Shown here piece after piece: positions 1-10,513 of a stretch of DNA of 64,000 nt. How positions within the stretch are numbered: the first letter of the stretch is position 1; every line of letters starts with the position of its first letter. Source of the DNA: Gerris lacustris (lineage: Eukaryota > Arthropoda > Insecta > Hemiptera > Gerridae). The DNA lies in the NCBI GenBank assembly GCA_951217055.1, contig OX578282.1, positions 18,229,877 through 18,293,876 of the forward strand, in the 5' to 3' direction. A model generated the notes under the pieces. That model saw only the letters and a program-made list of their open reading frames with translations. It did no database searches and had not been told where the DNA came from. Both the position numbers and the translations under genes were made by a program.

Positions 1-809
1 AAAGAAGAAGATTCTGTACATCTTTCTTAGATTGTTACTACCTTCTGTTTTTTATAGAGGTAGTTACAGTCTAAAGAAGAAGATTCTGTACATCTTTCTT
101 AGATTGTTACTACCTTCTGTTTTTTATAGAGGTAGTTACAGTCTAAAGAAGAAGATTCTGTACATCTTTCTTAGATTGTTACTACCTTCTGTTTTTTATA
201 GAGGTAGTTACAGTCTAAAGAAGAAGATTCTGTACATCTTTCTTAGATTGTTACTACCTTCTGTTTTTTATAGAGGGAGTTACAGTCTAAAGAAGAAGAT
301 TCTGTACACCTTCTTTAGATTGTTACTACCTTCTGTTTTTTATAGAGGGAGTTACAGTCTAAAGAAGAAGATTCTGTACATCTTTCTTAGATTGTTACTA
401 CCTTCTGTTTTTTATGGAGGTAGTTACAGTCTAAAGAAGAAGATTCTGTACATCTTTCTTAGATTGTTACTACCTTCTGTTTTTTATGGAGGTAGTTACA
501 GTCTAAAGAAGAAGATTCTGTACATCTTTCTTAGATTGTTACTACCTTCTGTTTTTTATAGAGGTAGTTACAGTCTAAAGAAGAAGATTCTGTACATCTT
601 TCTTAGATTGTTACTACCTTCTGTTTTTTATAGAGGTAGTTACAGTCTAAAGAAGAAGATTCTGTACACCTTCTTTAGATTGTTACTACCTTCTGTTTTT
701 TATAGAGGTAGTTACAGTCTAAAGAAGAAGATTCTGTACACCTTCTTTAGATTGTTACTACCTTCTGTTTTTTATAAGGGGGCGGAGAATAACAGTCTAA
801 AGAAGTGCC
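1..809 (+). repeat. 72-bp tandem array derived from family A MITE
   Basis: About eleven head-to-tail copies of a 72-bp unit; the AAAGAAGAAGATTCTGTAC motif recurs at 1, 73, 145, 217 and so on. The array is cut by the window start. Each unit consists of two opposed copies of the family A terminal module (TTAGATTGTTACTACC and GGTAGTTACAGTCTAAAG), and the array finishes at 791-809 with a standard family A terminus ending AAGAAGTGCC. It is therefore an internally amplified MITE in the same orientation as the 5446-5853 copy. Variants (AGAGGTAG, AGAGGGAG, ATGGAGG; ATCTTTCTTAG versus ACCTTCTTTAG) are shared by subsets of units, as expected for unequal exchange or slippage. Because 72 is divisible by three, one frame stays open for 273 codons; that is a by-product of the repeat and not evidence of a protein. 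The array lies in the intron 126 bp downstream of the splice donor of the exon at 936-1094. Confidence 0.93.
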
Positions 810-935
810 CGACGAATCTTCAAGTTCAACGAAAAGAAGGTGTTTTCTTATAACTTAAGGTACAAGTCTTTTGTGCCACCTTCCTCTATTTTCAAGTAGG
901 TCTTGTATAAGAAACAATAAGAATAAGTAGGTTAC

Positions 936-1094
936 CTGAGTGAAGTTAACAGGTGCTTCCATGATGAACTGTCTGTGGGGCGGAGGAGGCGGTACCTGTT
1001 GCTGTCTGGGAGGGGACTCGGGCCTCAGGGACTTGGCCGAGAGAGCCCGAGTCAACCTCCCGCCCCTACCTTTCCTCATCAGCCCTTTCATCCT
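936..1094 (-). CDS. Internal exon (third seen) of unidentified minus-strand gene
   Basis: An exon of 159 bp (53 codons, phase 0 at both ends). On the minus strand it is entered by a pyrimidine-rich acceptor (TTCTTCTGTTACAG) and left by donor CAG|GTAACC. Only one frame is open: the other two hit stops within a few codons. The peptide begins RMKGLMRKGRGGRL, continues with a basic Ser-containing stretch (TRALSAKSLRPESPPR), a proline run (PPPPPHRQ at residues 36-43) and ends FIMEAPVNFTQ. It is strongly enriched in G+C compared with the surrounding DNA. The basic Ser/Pro part looks like a flexible linker. The last eleven residues have the hydrophobic-Glu-x-Pro-Val pattern common at the first strand of PH domains in Rho GEF/GAP proteins; this is an inference from pattern only, because the next exon lies outside the window. 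The protein family is not recognised. Confidence 0.78.
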
Positions 1095-1202
1095 CTGTAA
1101 CAGAAGAAAACAAGGATATTAGTAACATGAAGGCAAAAGAAACAAAGAAGTATTGAAAATATTAAAAAAAGAAAGAAACAATTTTCAAATTAATTCTGTA
1201 TT

Positions 1203-1456
1203 GCTTAGTTGACACTAGGATTCTTTGTTCGAATTCACTGTCACACAACAAGTGAGTCAGAGAATCCCATTTTGGTTGGAATTCGAATATTTAAGCTTAG
1301 TTGACACTAGGATTCTTTGTTCGGATTCATTGTCACACAACAAGTGAGTCAGAGAATCCCATTTTGGGGGGGTTACGAATATTTAAGCTTAGTTGACTCT
1401 AGGATTCTTTGTTCGGATTCATTGTCACACAACAAGTGAGTCAGAGAATCCCATTT
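1203..1456. repeat. 92-bp tandem repeat, about 2.8 units
   Basis: GCTTAGTTGACACTAGGATT recurs at 1203, 1295 and, with one change, 1387, giving a period of 92 bp. Each unit contains a small imperfect dyad (GGATTCT ... TCACT ... AGTGA ... AGAATCC). The third unit stops at CCCATTT, where the family A element begins, so the MITE truncates or adjoins the array. Confidence 0.9.
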
Positions 1457-1665
1457 ATAAAGAGAAAAGAGGGGAGTAACAATCTAAAGAAGGTTTTCAG
1501 AATGTTCTTCTTTAGACTGTTACTCCCCTTTTAAAAACAGAAGTTTGATATTGCTTTGTCCCAATGTATATTGGACTGAACATCCCTTTGTCTAAATAGT
1601 TATTTAGTCAAATTTATTTATATATCTTTAAAAAAAACATAGGGGAGACAATCTAAAGAAGTACC
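1457..1665 (-). mobile_element. Family A MITE, outer left terminus missing
   Basis: Contains the inner opposed modules (GGGGAGTAACAATCTAAAG at 1471 onward, then TTCTTTAGACTGTTACTCCCC), the spacer resembling AAACATCCCTTTGTC and the outer terminus ending CTAAAGAAGTACC at 1665. The leftmost module is absent; sequence passes directly into the 92-bp tandem repeat. No target duplication is visible, consistent with truncation. Confidence 0.85.
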
Positions 1666-2268
1666 AAATCCCAGTGAGTATAGTAGGCTTTAGATGAAAT
1701 TTTGGAAAAAAAATATTTCCGACTAAACCACTAGTGATATGAGTGTACCAAATGATATTAGATCATCAAATCCATTAAAATTGTCATACAATTAGATAAT
1801 TTTCTATTAGGAAATATATATGTTTGCATACAATGCATATAGATCAAGGACTCAACAGTCAAAAGATGAACAAAAGCTAGAATAATGATGAGAAGGGAGA
1901 CGAGTGACTTCTAAGAACAAATGATTTCTTTAAAAAACTACATCATTGTACATTATTATAAACATATTTACCTAGAGATAGGAAAATTCAACAAAAACAG
2001 AAAGGATTTGGTACTTGAATTATAATTGTCAGTAACTGTCACTATAGTGAACAGAAATTCACTTAATAAAAATATAATTGATCAATTTATGTCAAATATA
2101 GAATTCGAATTCATGTCAAATGTATCTGTTTTTAAACAATTTATATTTTTAATTTAATAATAAATTAATTCCATTCTATAATATATAGGTAGAAACTAAA
2201 TTACGATTGAAATAATGTTATTTTAAATTATTTGGCTCTTAAAAAAAAAAAACTAACACTAATTATTT

Positions 2269-2801
2269 AAAAAATAGACTGCCAATTAGTGTGGCACATA
2301 GTTTCTTCGCATCCTATCACGTACTTTTAAAAGCCAGTATTGTCTAATTTATTGTGTCCAAATGGTTTTTATTTTTGATATTAATTAAGTAAAAATTAAA
2401 GAGCGGAGACGGAAATTAATCTGGGGCTAACTGCTGTCTACTTTCGACAAAGCATCAAAATTTCATAAAAAATCAGAAAAGTACTTTTGAAGATATGGGT
2501 GAAAATAACTCTTTGTTTGAGCGTATGTTAAAGAGAAACAAATAGGCGCAAAAGGTTGAAACTTATATGGGACTAACAATGGGCTAATTATGAACTACCA
2601 TACAAATTTCATAAAAATCAAACGTGTAGTTTTTAAGATATGTTTGTTCGCAAAAACAGACTCGAGACCAAAAATGTACCCTGATGTCTGAAACGGATTT
2701 ATATGTAGGCATTTTTGAAATCAGAGATATAAAATATTTTCGTTCTTCAGAGCAATCACATAGTTTCCGTTACGTTCGGTAAGCTCGGAAGCAAAAATAT
2801 A
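2269..2801 (+). repeat. Family B dispersed repeat
   Basis: About 530 bp sharing extensive similarity with 46605-47147, from AATAGACTGCCAATTAGTGT to GTAAGCTCGGAAGC. Shorter related pieces lie at 18440-18650 and 42770-43270 (recognised by CCTGATGTCTGAAACGGATT or similar). No long open frame and no clear terminal inverted repeats, so it is a dispersed element of unknown class, probably non-autonomous. Confidence 0.85.
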
Positions 2802-4754
2802 ATCTATTTTTAACGCAATCTATAACCATTTATCTAAAAATGTTTACATTATGGCGACAAGGTACTTAATATTATGAAAATGAGCAAGCTGAAGAAGTCT
2901 TATAAGGAACCATCAATGTACAACTGTATTGCTGGTTTGCCTATCTATCTTCCGTGTGATTTAATAAAAGAGAAGTCTTAAAAAAACTATGCAGACACGA
3001 GTCAGGAGTAATAATATCAAATGTAATATATTGCATGGTTTACTACAAACATTATTTTAGCGTGAGGTTTTAGTTAATAAACTAATTATTATAATTTAAA
3101 CGATTTGTTTTCAGTTTAAACAACTCCTTTTTTCAGACTAATGTTGAAAGCACGGAATTCGTTTTAACTCATCATGGACATGTATACTTAATATATATGC
3201 AGATCATAACAAGTTAAAAAGAACATAAAAAAATGTCTTAAGAGGAAGAGAGAAAAAAAATTGAAAATTATTATAGAGGAGGTCTGGAGGAAGAAGAAGG
3301 AAGAAATAATAGGTCTTAAAATGTTCCAGCTCAAAGTCCGTAACTAACTTTGATGGGACATAATGAGACCCAATAGAAAAAAAAAAAAATAAGTACCTAC
3401 ACTTGGGAGGGATTTTTTTTTTAATGTTTTTAAAAAATGATACATTCGACAGCCAAATCAATCTTTATTAAGCTTGAAAAACTTCAAATTTAACATAACT
3501 AACCTAAAGATTTTAAAATACAAATACAGAAAAAAAGCTAACGGAAATTTCAACAGATGTTAAATAAACCTTAAGTGGCTGATATAATACTATCTTGTTT
3601 TAGAGACACTTAAAATAAAAGAAAGAAAAAGAAACAGTATAAATAAATAAAAAAAAAGCACGAAATTCATATTAGTAAAAAGAAACACGATGCGTGAAAG
3701 AGTATAATAGGTGAAATTATTTTTTTCTTTTAACCATTCGTTCTTAAAAGAGAAATGGTTAGGGTCGTTAGAACGGAGCCTTTCACTTGTTGATAAATTC
3801 TAGGACGGTTTTGTAACTTATAAAGCAATTTTCGCAAAAAAAGCTAAAAGTAAATAAGAACTTATATGGTTATTTAATTGCTGGAGTAATCAACAGTACC
3901 AAGCTTGAAAAGTTATATGGAAAAAAAAAAAAAAAAATCCTGCACGGAAAAAGAAAAATCAAAATCAATAATGTACTGTTAATTTTAACGGTAATATAAC
4001 GTACGATTGTTACTGTTTATGTTTTATTTCCTGAAAGAAGAAAAAGGTATCTGATTAAGCTTTGAATTAATAATTAAAAATCAAGCTTATATTGAGATTC
4101 TATAAATTTTCTGTTTCAGGAAATGTCGTTAAAACAAAAGGTTAATAGCTGTTGATAAGTATTTACGAGTAATTAATAACTTGTAGCATATATCTTTTCA
4201 AACGGTACATTGAATAATATAAGTTAATCAAAGTTGAAAATATAAGAGATTAAATATGATTTTCACGTTAATTTGTACTGAACATACGATACATAATTTA
4301 CCAATAAAACATAAGTTTACTATTTATATTATATATTTTACATAAGATAATTATGAAGTAAGTACATTAATAGTTTTAAATAATTAAAATAATAGAATTT
4401 TAATTAATATTAATTTGATTTATTCCAAACATTAGATATTAATTTTAGTTTTTATTATTATTATTATTTAAATAACTAAAAAGATGACAATTGACTACTA
4501 AGCATAGAGTACTGTACTTAATAAAGCAACAAGCTGTGGTGTGATATAGTAATAAATATCTTGGCTTTATAAGAGCAATATACGGTGGTGTATCAATTTC
4601 AGATGATGAAATTGAAAGAAGTGTTTCTTCAGGTCACTTGGAGCAAAAAAGTTCATATATGAGCTATACTACAATTCTCAACTACTCTTTTTATATCATT
4701 TTAACTCATTCCTAAAAATCTAAGAACAATAATTAATGTGATGAACAAATATAG

Positions 4755-5103
4755 GGCACTTCTTTAGATTGTTACTCCCCTTATAAAGAAAACCGAGAGA
4801 AGTAACAATTTAAAGAAGGTGTACGAATGTCCTTCTTTAGACTGTTGACTCCCCTTATAAAAACAGAAGTTCAATTTTTTTATGTTTTTGGTAGTTTTCA
4901 TACTACGGAAAGTTAAATTTTAATTTAAATCAAATTATAATTATTATTAACTACGGGAAACAGACAGTGAAAAATACACTCCTGTGCCGGGATTTGAACC
5001 ACGGGCCTCTATATTTCCAGTATATAGAGGCCCGTGGTTCAAATCCCGGCACAGGAGTGTATTTTTCACTGTCTGTTTCCCGTAGTTAATAATAATTATA
5101 ATT

Positions 5104-5143
<40 letters not shown>

Positions 5144-5270
5144 AGAAGTGTGATATTCCATTGTCCGAATGTACATTGGACTAAACATCCCTTTGTCGTA
5201 ATATAGTTATTTAGTCGAAGTCATTTATATTAAAAAAAAACATAGGGGAGTAACAATCAAAAGAAGTACC
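4755..5270 (-). mobile_element. Family A MITE interrupted by a fold-back insertion
   Basis: Outer terminus GGCACTTCTTTAGATTG at 4755, inner opposed modules to about 4860, then a foreign insertion (4871-5142), then the family A spacer (CATCCCTTTGTC region) and the outer terminus ending AAGAAGTACC at 5270. Removing the insertion leaves a normal copy of roughly 240 bp, so the insertion is younger than the MITE. Confidence 0.88.
4871..5142 (+). mobile_element. Poly(A)-tailed, tRNA-like fold-back retroelement insertion
   Basis: The insertion splits a family A MITE and is flanked by CAGAAGT on both sides (4864-4870 and 5143-5149), which looks like a target duplication. It ends in a 32-base poly(A) tract (5110-5141). 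Its body is an essentially perfect inverted repeat: arms 4924-5014 and 5022-5112 (91 bp each) around a 7-base loop. Each arm carries GGTTCAAATCC, matching the pol III B-box/T-loop consensus, near a CCCGGCACAGGAG sequence like the 3' part of a tRNA. Tail, duplication and B-box suggest a tRNA-derived SINE mobilised by a LINE; the head-to-head structure is unusual. There is no recognisable A-box or complete tRNA cloverleaf. Confidence 0.75.
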
Positions 5271-5445
5271 AGACCAAATCATTATGGTAAATTTCTCGTA
5301 TAAATGCCATAGGAAAAATTATTTCAGTATTGTCAGAAAATAGCCAGCAATATGATCATTTAGATTGTCTTTGCATTAAATTATAATACTTGAGGTGTTT
5401 TTCTTTATTTGTGTTATTTAAATTTTAAAGATGAAAGATGAATCA

Positions 5446-5853
5446 GTACTTCTTTAGATTGCTACTCCCCTATGTTTTTATTAGAATATAAATGGTTACA
5501 TATTATCTATACATTCCTTATTCCTTGTCTTAATAACAATTAAGACAAAGGGATGTTTAGGCTAATGTACTTAGAGGGCAAAGGAATATCACACTTCTGT
5601 ATTATAAGGGGAGTAATAGTCTAAAAAAAAGAACATTCTGTACACATTCTTTAGATTGTTACTTCCTTCTGTTTTTATATAAGGGGAGTAACAGTCTAAA
5701 GAAGAAAATTCTGTACACCTTCTTTACATTGTTACTTCCTTCTGTTTTTTTTATAAGGGGAGTAACAGTCTAAAGAAGAAAATTCTGTACACCTTCTTTA
5801 CATCGTTACTCCCTTCTTTTTTTTTATAAGGGGAGTAACAGTCTAAAGAAGTG
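5446..5853 (+). mobile_element. Family A MITE with amplified internal modules
   Basis: Begins GTACTTCTTTAGATTGCTAC at 5446, followed by the spacer (AAGACAAAGGGATGTTTAG), then three to four opposed-module units of about 72-75 bp (GGGGAGTAACAGTCTAAAG repeated near 5610, 5685, 5757 and 5830), ending AAGAAGTGAC at 5853. It has the same unit as the long array at 1-809 and represents an early stage of the same expansion. It ends 62 bp from the splice donor of the exon at 5916-6014. Confidence 0.9.
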
Positions 5854-5915
5854 ACATATGACCTTGATTATAAGCCCCTCCCCTTATATAATCAAATAAG
5901 AAGCATTTTATTTAC

Positions 5916-6014
5916 CATGGTGATGGCATCTTTGTCGTAGAGCTTGAGGCAGTCCGAAGGGAACAGATCCTGAATTCTTTCTAGATCACTCTCAACCTGT
6001 CCTCTCTTTAGCGC
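5916..6014 (-). CDS. Internal exon (second seen) of unidentified minus-strand gene
   Basis: Exon of 99 bp (33 codons, phase 0 at both ends). Minus-strand acceptor TTTTTTGTTTGTGCAG|GCG and donor ATG|GTAAAT are both good matches to consensus. Only this frame is open; the others meet stops at codon two and codon seven. The peptide is ALKRGQVESDLERIQDLFPS followed by DCLKLYDKDAITM: a charged, probably helical segment and then a short Cys/Tyr-containing stretch. It joins in frame to the exon at 24941-25042 upstream and to that at 936-1094 downstream. I do not recognise the family; the helical character fits the region preceding a PH domain, but no catalytic or binding motif is visible. Confidence 0.8.
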
Positions 6015-8290
6015 CTGCACAAACAAAAAAAGGAAAGAAAAAAAATTAAAATTACGAAATAAGATTTATAAAAATGAGAAAGGAAGGAAATAAAGAAGAA
6101 AAAACATACTCTATTTCCTTCAATCAATAGCAAAAAAAATGACAGAGATAAATATATAATTTGCTTTGATTTCATATATATTTTTTTCAATTCACTATTT
6201 GATAAAGTAATTACCTATTTTAATTTAGAAAAAAAAAATCGACACTTAAGTTTGATTATTACCCAGATAATTACACCGGAAAATATTAATGACGTAAGGA
6301 GAATAATTCGTTTACAAACTTATAGAGCAATTACAGAAAAAAAAACAACGAAGAATTAAGAAGCAAAAGAATAAAGGAGAAAAACTAGATTACTTCTGAA
6401 GGACTTTTTAAGAAGTTAAAACGTACTAAATAGTAACAAAGATGAACAAATAATAATGAAAACAAAATGAATAAAAAAAAACTTTATTAGAATATAACCT
6501 TGAGTTTATGAAGGAAAAAAATATGGGTGAGTAAACAGGGAAGTTACATAAACTTCGGAACAATAAAACAGAAGGCAATTATAACTCATCAAAGACATTT
6601 ACAACCGGACAATCATAAGACAATGAAAATTAAACAAGTTGTAACACGGGATATACCAAAAAAAATAAACAAAAATATTATAGTATATCCGCTAATATAT
6701 CTTAACTTAAATCTCAGAAACAAATCAAAATAAAAATAGTGTAAAAACAGATTCACTTAATATAATAATTAATACTAAATAAATAATACAATTTGGGAAA
6801 TTACACGATGTTTAAAAATGGAAAGAATTAACTAATTTACAACACAAAAGTAAAGTATTGAGTTAATTATTATTTATTATATCAGGTCTATCTTTTGTTA
6901 TCATTATTTTTATCACCCCATGTTCCATGTTTCAGAATTAAAAAAAGCTTTATTAAAACATACACCGAAGATAATGTTCTTCTTATTACATTGTATTATT
7001 TAGGAAACATATGCATAAGATATTAAAAATGGTTTTCTTTCTATGAAAGTGTTTTATTTTTAATAACTTTTATTATTAGAAATTTTGTTTAATTACAAAT
7101 AATAAATGCATTTTTCGAGTTGTAATTTGTTTCTAAACTAGTAAAATATGTTTTATGATGTTAGTATAGTGTAAAACATGTTTTGGATATCCAAAATATT
7201 ATTAGTAGCAATGTATTGAAAGCTATTTTGAATATAAATTGCTTCCGAAACAACATAAAGGACAAGTACTCTTATACAAGAACCAGATTAATTATTTACA
7301 ACTTCCCATCAAATGTAAAGACTCATAAATGAGCAGTAAATCTTTTGTTTTCATTAATAAAAACGAGGTTAAAATATGTAAGAATATTAGATATTGATAA
7401 ATGTTAACACAAAACAAAGCACAAAGTTATTGATAACATATTATAAGCAAGTATTATTAATCAACCTTCCTGTAATATATAATGTAGCTTTCTCAATATT
7501 GAAAAAAAGGAAGCTAAAATTCAACTTTAATAAGGTTAAAGCAAGAGAAAAAGACGTAACATCTGATCTTTTAGACGCATACATATATTGTTTGTATGTA
7601 TAATAGCAGATGTAATAACATTTACAAGAAAAAATGAACTGCAGAGAAAGAAAACAAAGTGTAACCTCCTTCCTTGCCATGAAAATTGTCTCTAATCGAT
7701 CATCTGATTTAAATAAATTTATCAGCTGATAATATAACCTTCTTATTATAATTAAACTCGTTTTTCCATTTTCTTTTTATTTGTTTATAAATAAATAAAA
7801 CAGATAATTAGTATATTCTATTTAAAAATAGCTAATAAAAAAAGTTATTACTATTAAGTACTGATAAAGGAATAGTTACTTGTGCAACTTGTGCGCAAAG
7901 AACTTTTGTTGCACTCAAACGAAATGCGGAAAGGTTTCTCGAGTGCAGCAAACACTTTAAGCTTTAGTTCCACATTAATTTTTTCTTACAAAGTATTGTA
8001 TTTCATTTTATTATTAATTTTAATCTGGTAATAAAATATGAAAGAACAATCAAGAAACAGGGAGGACCAACAACTACTGACACTCGACAACTACACCAGC
8101 TGTTCTGTTTATAGCCAGTGTTGCCACTTTATTTTTCAAGCTCGTAGGATGTTACCTGGCAACTAGAGGCATATTATTTTATATTCGTAAGTTGGAACAC
8201 TGGAGAGTAGGAAAGTAAATGCAGGAATCTGCTGTTTTACGTACTATTTTAAGTACAATAACAACAACTTTGTCGAGCATCTGTAGCAAA

Positions 8291-8648
8291 TAGTACATTA
8301 GGCGTCGAGTGCGGAAAGTAGCATTTTGCATGCGAGCGATAGCGAGGGTAGTAAAACCACACGAGCAATGCAAAATGCCGTTTTCGCATGAGTTGCGTAC
8401 TGTTTTTACTCTATAAACTGTTACTTTTATTAAACAAACAGCAAATTAGTTTTGTTAAATGTAAACAAACATTCTAATTGTGCGTAAAGGGGAAGAATTC
8501 TTCTTTTTTACCACCCTAGGGCGGTAAAAAAGAGGAATTCTTAAGAATTATGAGATGCGCAATGAATACAAGTATGTAAAGAATCACTTTCTACGCATCT
8601 AAACAGAGAGATACAATGTTTATATTTCGTAAGAATCGTAGATAAAAT
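8291..8648 (+). repeat. Family C dispersed repeat with internal hairpin
   Basis: Similar over its length to 57295-57664, sharing GCGGAAAGTAGCATTTTGC, GTTTTGTTAAATGTAAACAA and AATCACTTTCTACGCATC. Includes GCATTTTGC and GCAAAATGC as an inverted pair, and a 46-bp hairpin at 8495-8540 (GAATTCTTCTTTTTTACC against its near complement). No coding capacity; class unknown. Confidence 0.82.
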
Positions 8649-10270
8649 AAATTACTATATCAGGAGTAGAATTATACACGCGCGAAGCCATATTCAACAA
8701 TCCACCCGAGATCGATCAACAATCAACAAACGACTAACAATTTAATTTATATTGGTGTTTTATTTTAAAATGTTCAATAATGGAAAGAAAGAAACACCAT
8801 AATAATGCACGGGGAAAAATGTTATTTTGCAAGATAGAGCAATAGCATGGAAGCAGTAGATGCAACTAATGCATCTACATGCTATTCCACATTGCTGCGT
8901 CTTCTACATTTCCTGTAAGAAAGCACGCTTATCAGATATACGTGTTTAGTAACATTTATCCACAAGTGTGTGATTTTCATTTGAAAAATATATATTACTA
9001 TTCTTTAACATGAGTAAACGCCGCTCACTCACACTTATTATCTGTTTTAATTATAATAAAATTTTATTGAATATGAGGCGATTAAAAAAAAAAAAAAAAA
9101 AAAAAAATCAATCTCGGTAAAATAATTTAGTTTATACGAGACATAGCTTGTTCTTCATTATAACCAGTAAGACAAAGTATAAACACAAATGCAGTGAATT
9201 ATTAACTTCCCATTTTAGGCTTACAATTTCCTGCCATTGTTACAACTATAAGGTATCGAAGAGAATGAAGCCATCACGTTACATTATGTGTAGAAGTATT
9301 GATATAGATAAATATAACTTTATACATTACTTCTACTCATTATACGTTCAAGTAAAAAAAAAAAAAAAATTAGATGAGAGAAGATAAACATGAGACCGAC
9401 ATACATAATGCTATCAATCAAGAAAATAAAGTAATATTAAACCAAGCGTATATAAAAATGAACGCACCGTGAGAAGTTACTTTGAACTAGGAGTGCAATT
9501 GTGAATAATATTGTTACGAATAGAGATATAAAAAACAGCTTAAGAAAGAACGTTAACTTTGAAAATGAGAGTAGTTATAGAGCAGACATTTTCCTACGGA
9601 TAATAAAATCATTAAAAATTGAGTTACATCCAATCTGCGAAGGTAACAAAAGTGTAAATCTACATTGGTAAAACATCTAATAGTAAGTATTATTAATTGA
9701 GAATAGTTACATCTTCAAAGAAACCGATAAGTGTAATAAACAATAGTTACATGATACCACGTACGATAGAAAAAGTTCAATGCACTAACTATTCTTTCCT
9801 TCAATTCCAATCCGGTTAAGAATATGCAGGAAAAGTTTATGCAACTTGGAAATCAGTTCCTATCTAATGTATGAGTAAGTGTAATTTTTAAAAAAAAAAA
9901 TAAAAAATAAATGTACAAAATTGTAGAATTGAGGTGGCATTTCATTAAATTTTGTACAGACGTAAATTAGCCAATCTCATTGTTAGGGCCGAGCCCTAGT
10001 TGAATTTGCTGCAGAAAAGTCATTAGGATGAGCCAGAGGTAAAAATGAAATCTTTTTCCCCTTTTCAATGCGAAATAAATGTGGATGAAGTCAATAATTC
10101 TAAGGTTAACTACGTGCAATTGGTATAAAAAGACATTTCTGATGAAAAGCAGGTTTTAGATAGGTATTCATATGAAATTTTCTTACACTCAATTCGTGTA
10201 GAAATGTAATTTTTCCTAATGAACCTCTCAAGCTACTAAGAGTAAAAATATCTCCTAAAAAATATACCCG

Positions 10271-10513
10271 GTACATCTTTGGATTGTTACTCCCCTGTGT
10301 TCTTCTTTTAGAATGTAAGTAAAGGAATATACGTATCGTATATACACATTTCTTTACCTAAATTACTATTAAGAAAAAGGGATGTGTAGTCTAATAGTCT
10401 AATATACTTTAGGACAAAGGAATATCACCAGTCTAAAGAAGAACATTTCGTACACCTTCTTTAGATTGTTACTCCGTTTTTTTATAAGGGGAGTAACAGG
10501 CTAAAGAAGAGCC
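10271..10513 (+). mobile_element. Family A MITE, diverged
   Basis: Starts GTACATCTTTGGATTGTTAC, contains spacer ATTAAGAAAAAGGGATGTGTA, inner modules CAGTCTAAAGAAGAACATTT and CCTTCTTTAGATTGTTACTCC, and ends CTAAAGAAGAGCC. Base changes in both termini show that it is an older copy. Confidence 0.87.

Larger units (their letters stand above)
1095..5915 (-). other. Intron between the exons at 5916-6014 and 936-1094
   Basis: Inferred intron of 4.8 kb, bounded by donor ATG|GTAAAT and acceptor TTACAG|AGG. It holds a 92-bp tandem repeat, three family A MITEs (one carrying a fold-back insertion), a family B copy at 2269-2801 and otherwise AT-rich DNA. The stretch 2802-4754 shows only homopolymer runs and AT-rich sequence; short open frames there (for example 3204-3461) have low-complexity, unconvincing translations. 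Further exons inside cannot be excluded by eye. Confidence 0.65.

Noticed and set aside
32..853. A 273-codon open frame with a 24-residue repeat
   Set aside because: It is a by-product of a 72-bp non-coding tandem repeat made of transposon ends; the length divisible by three keeps the frame open.
5022..5060. A tRNA gene in the fold-back insertion
   Set aside because: Only a B-box-like part is present; the T-stem pairs poorly and there is no A-box.
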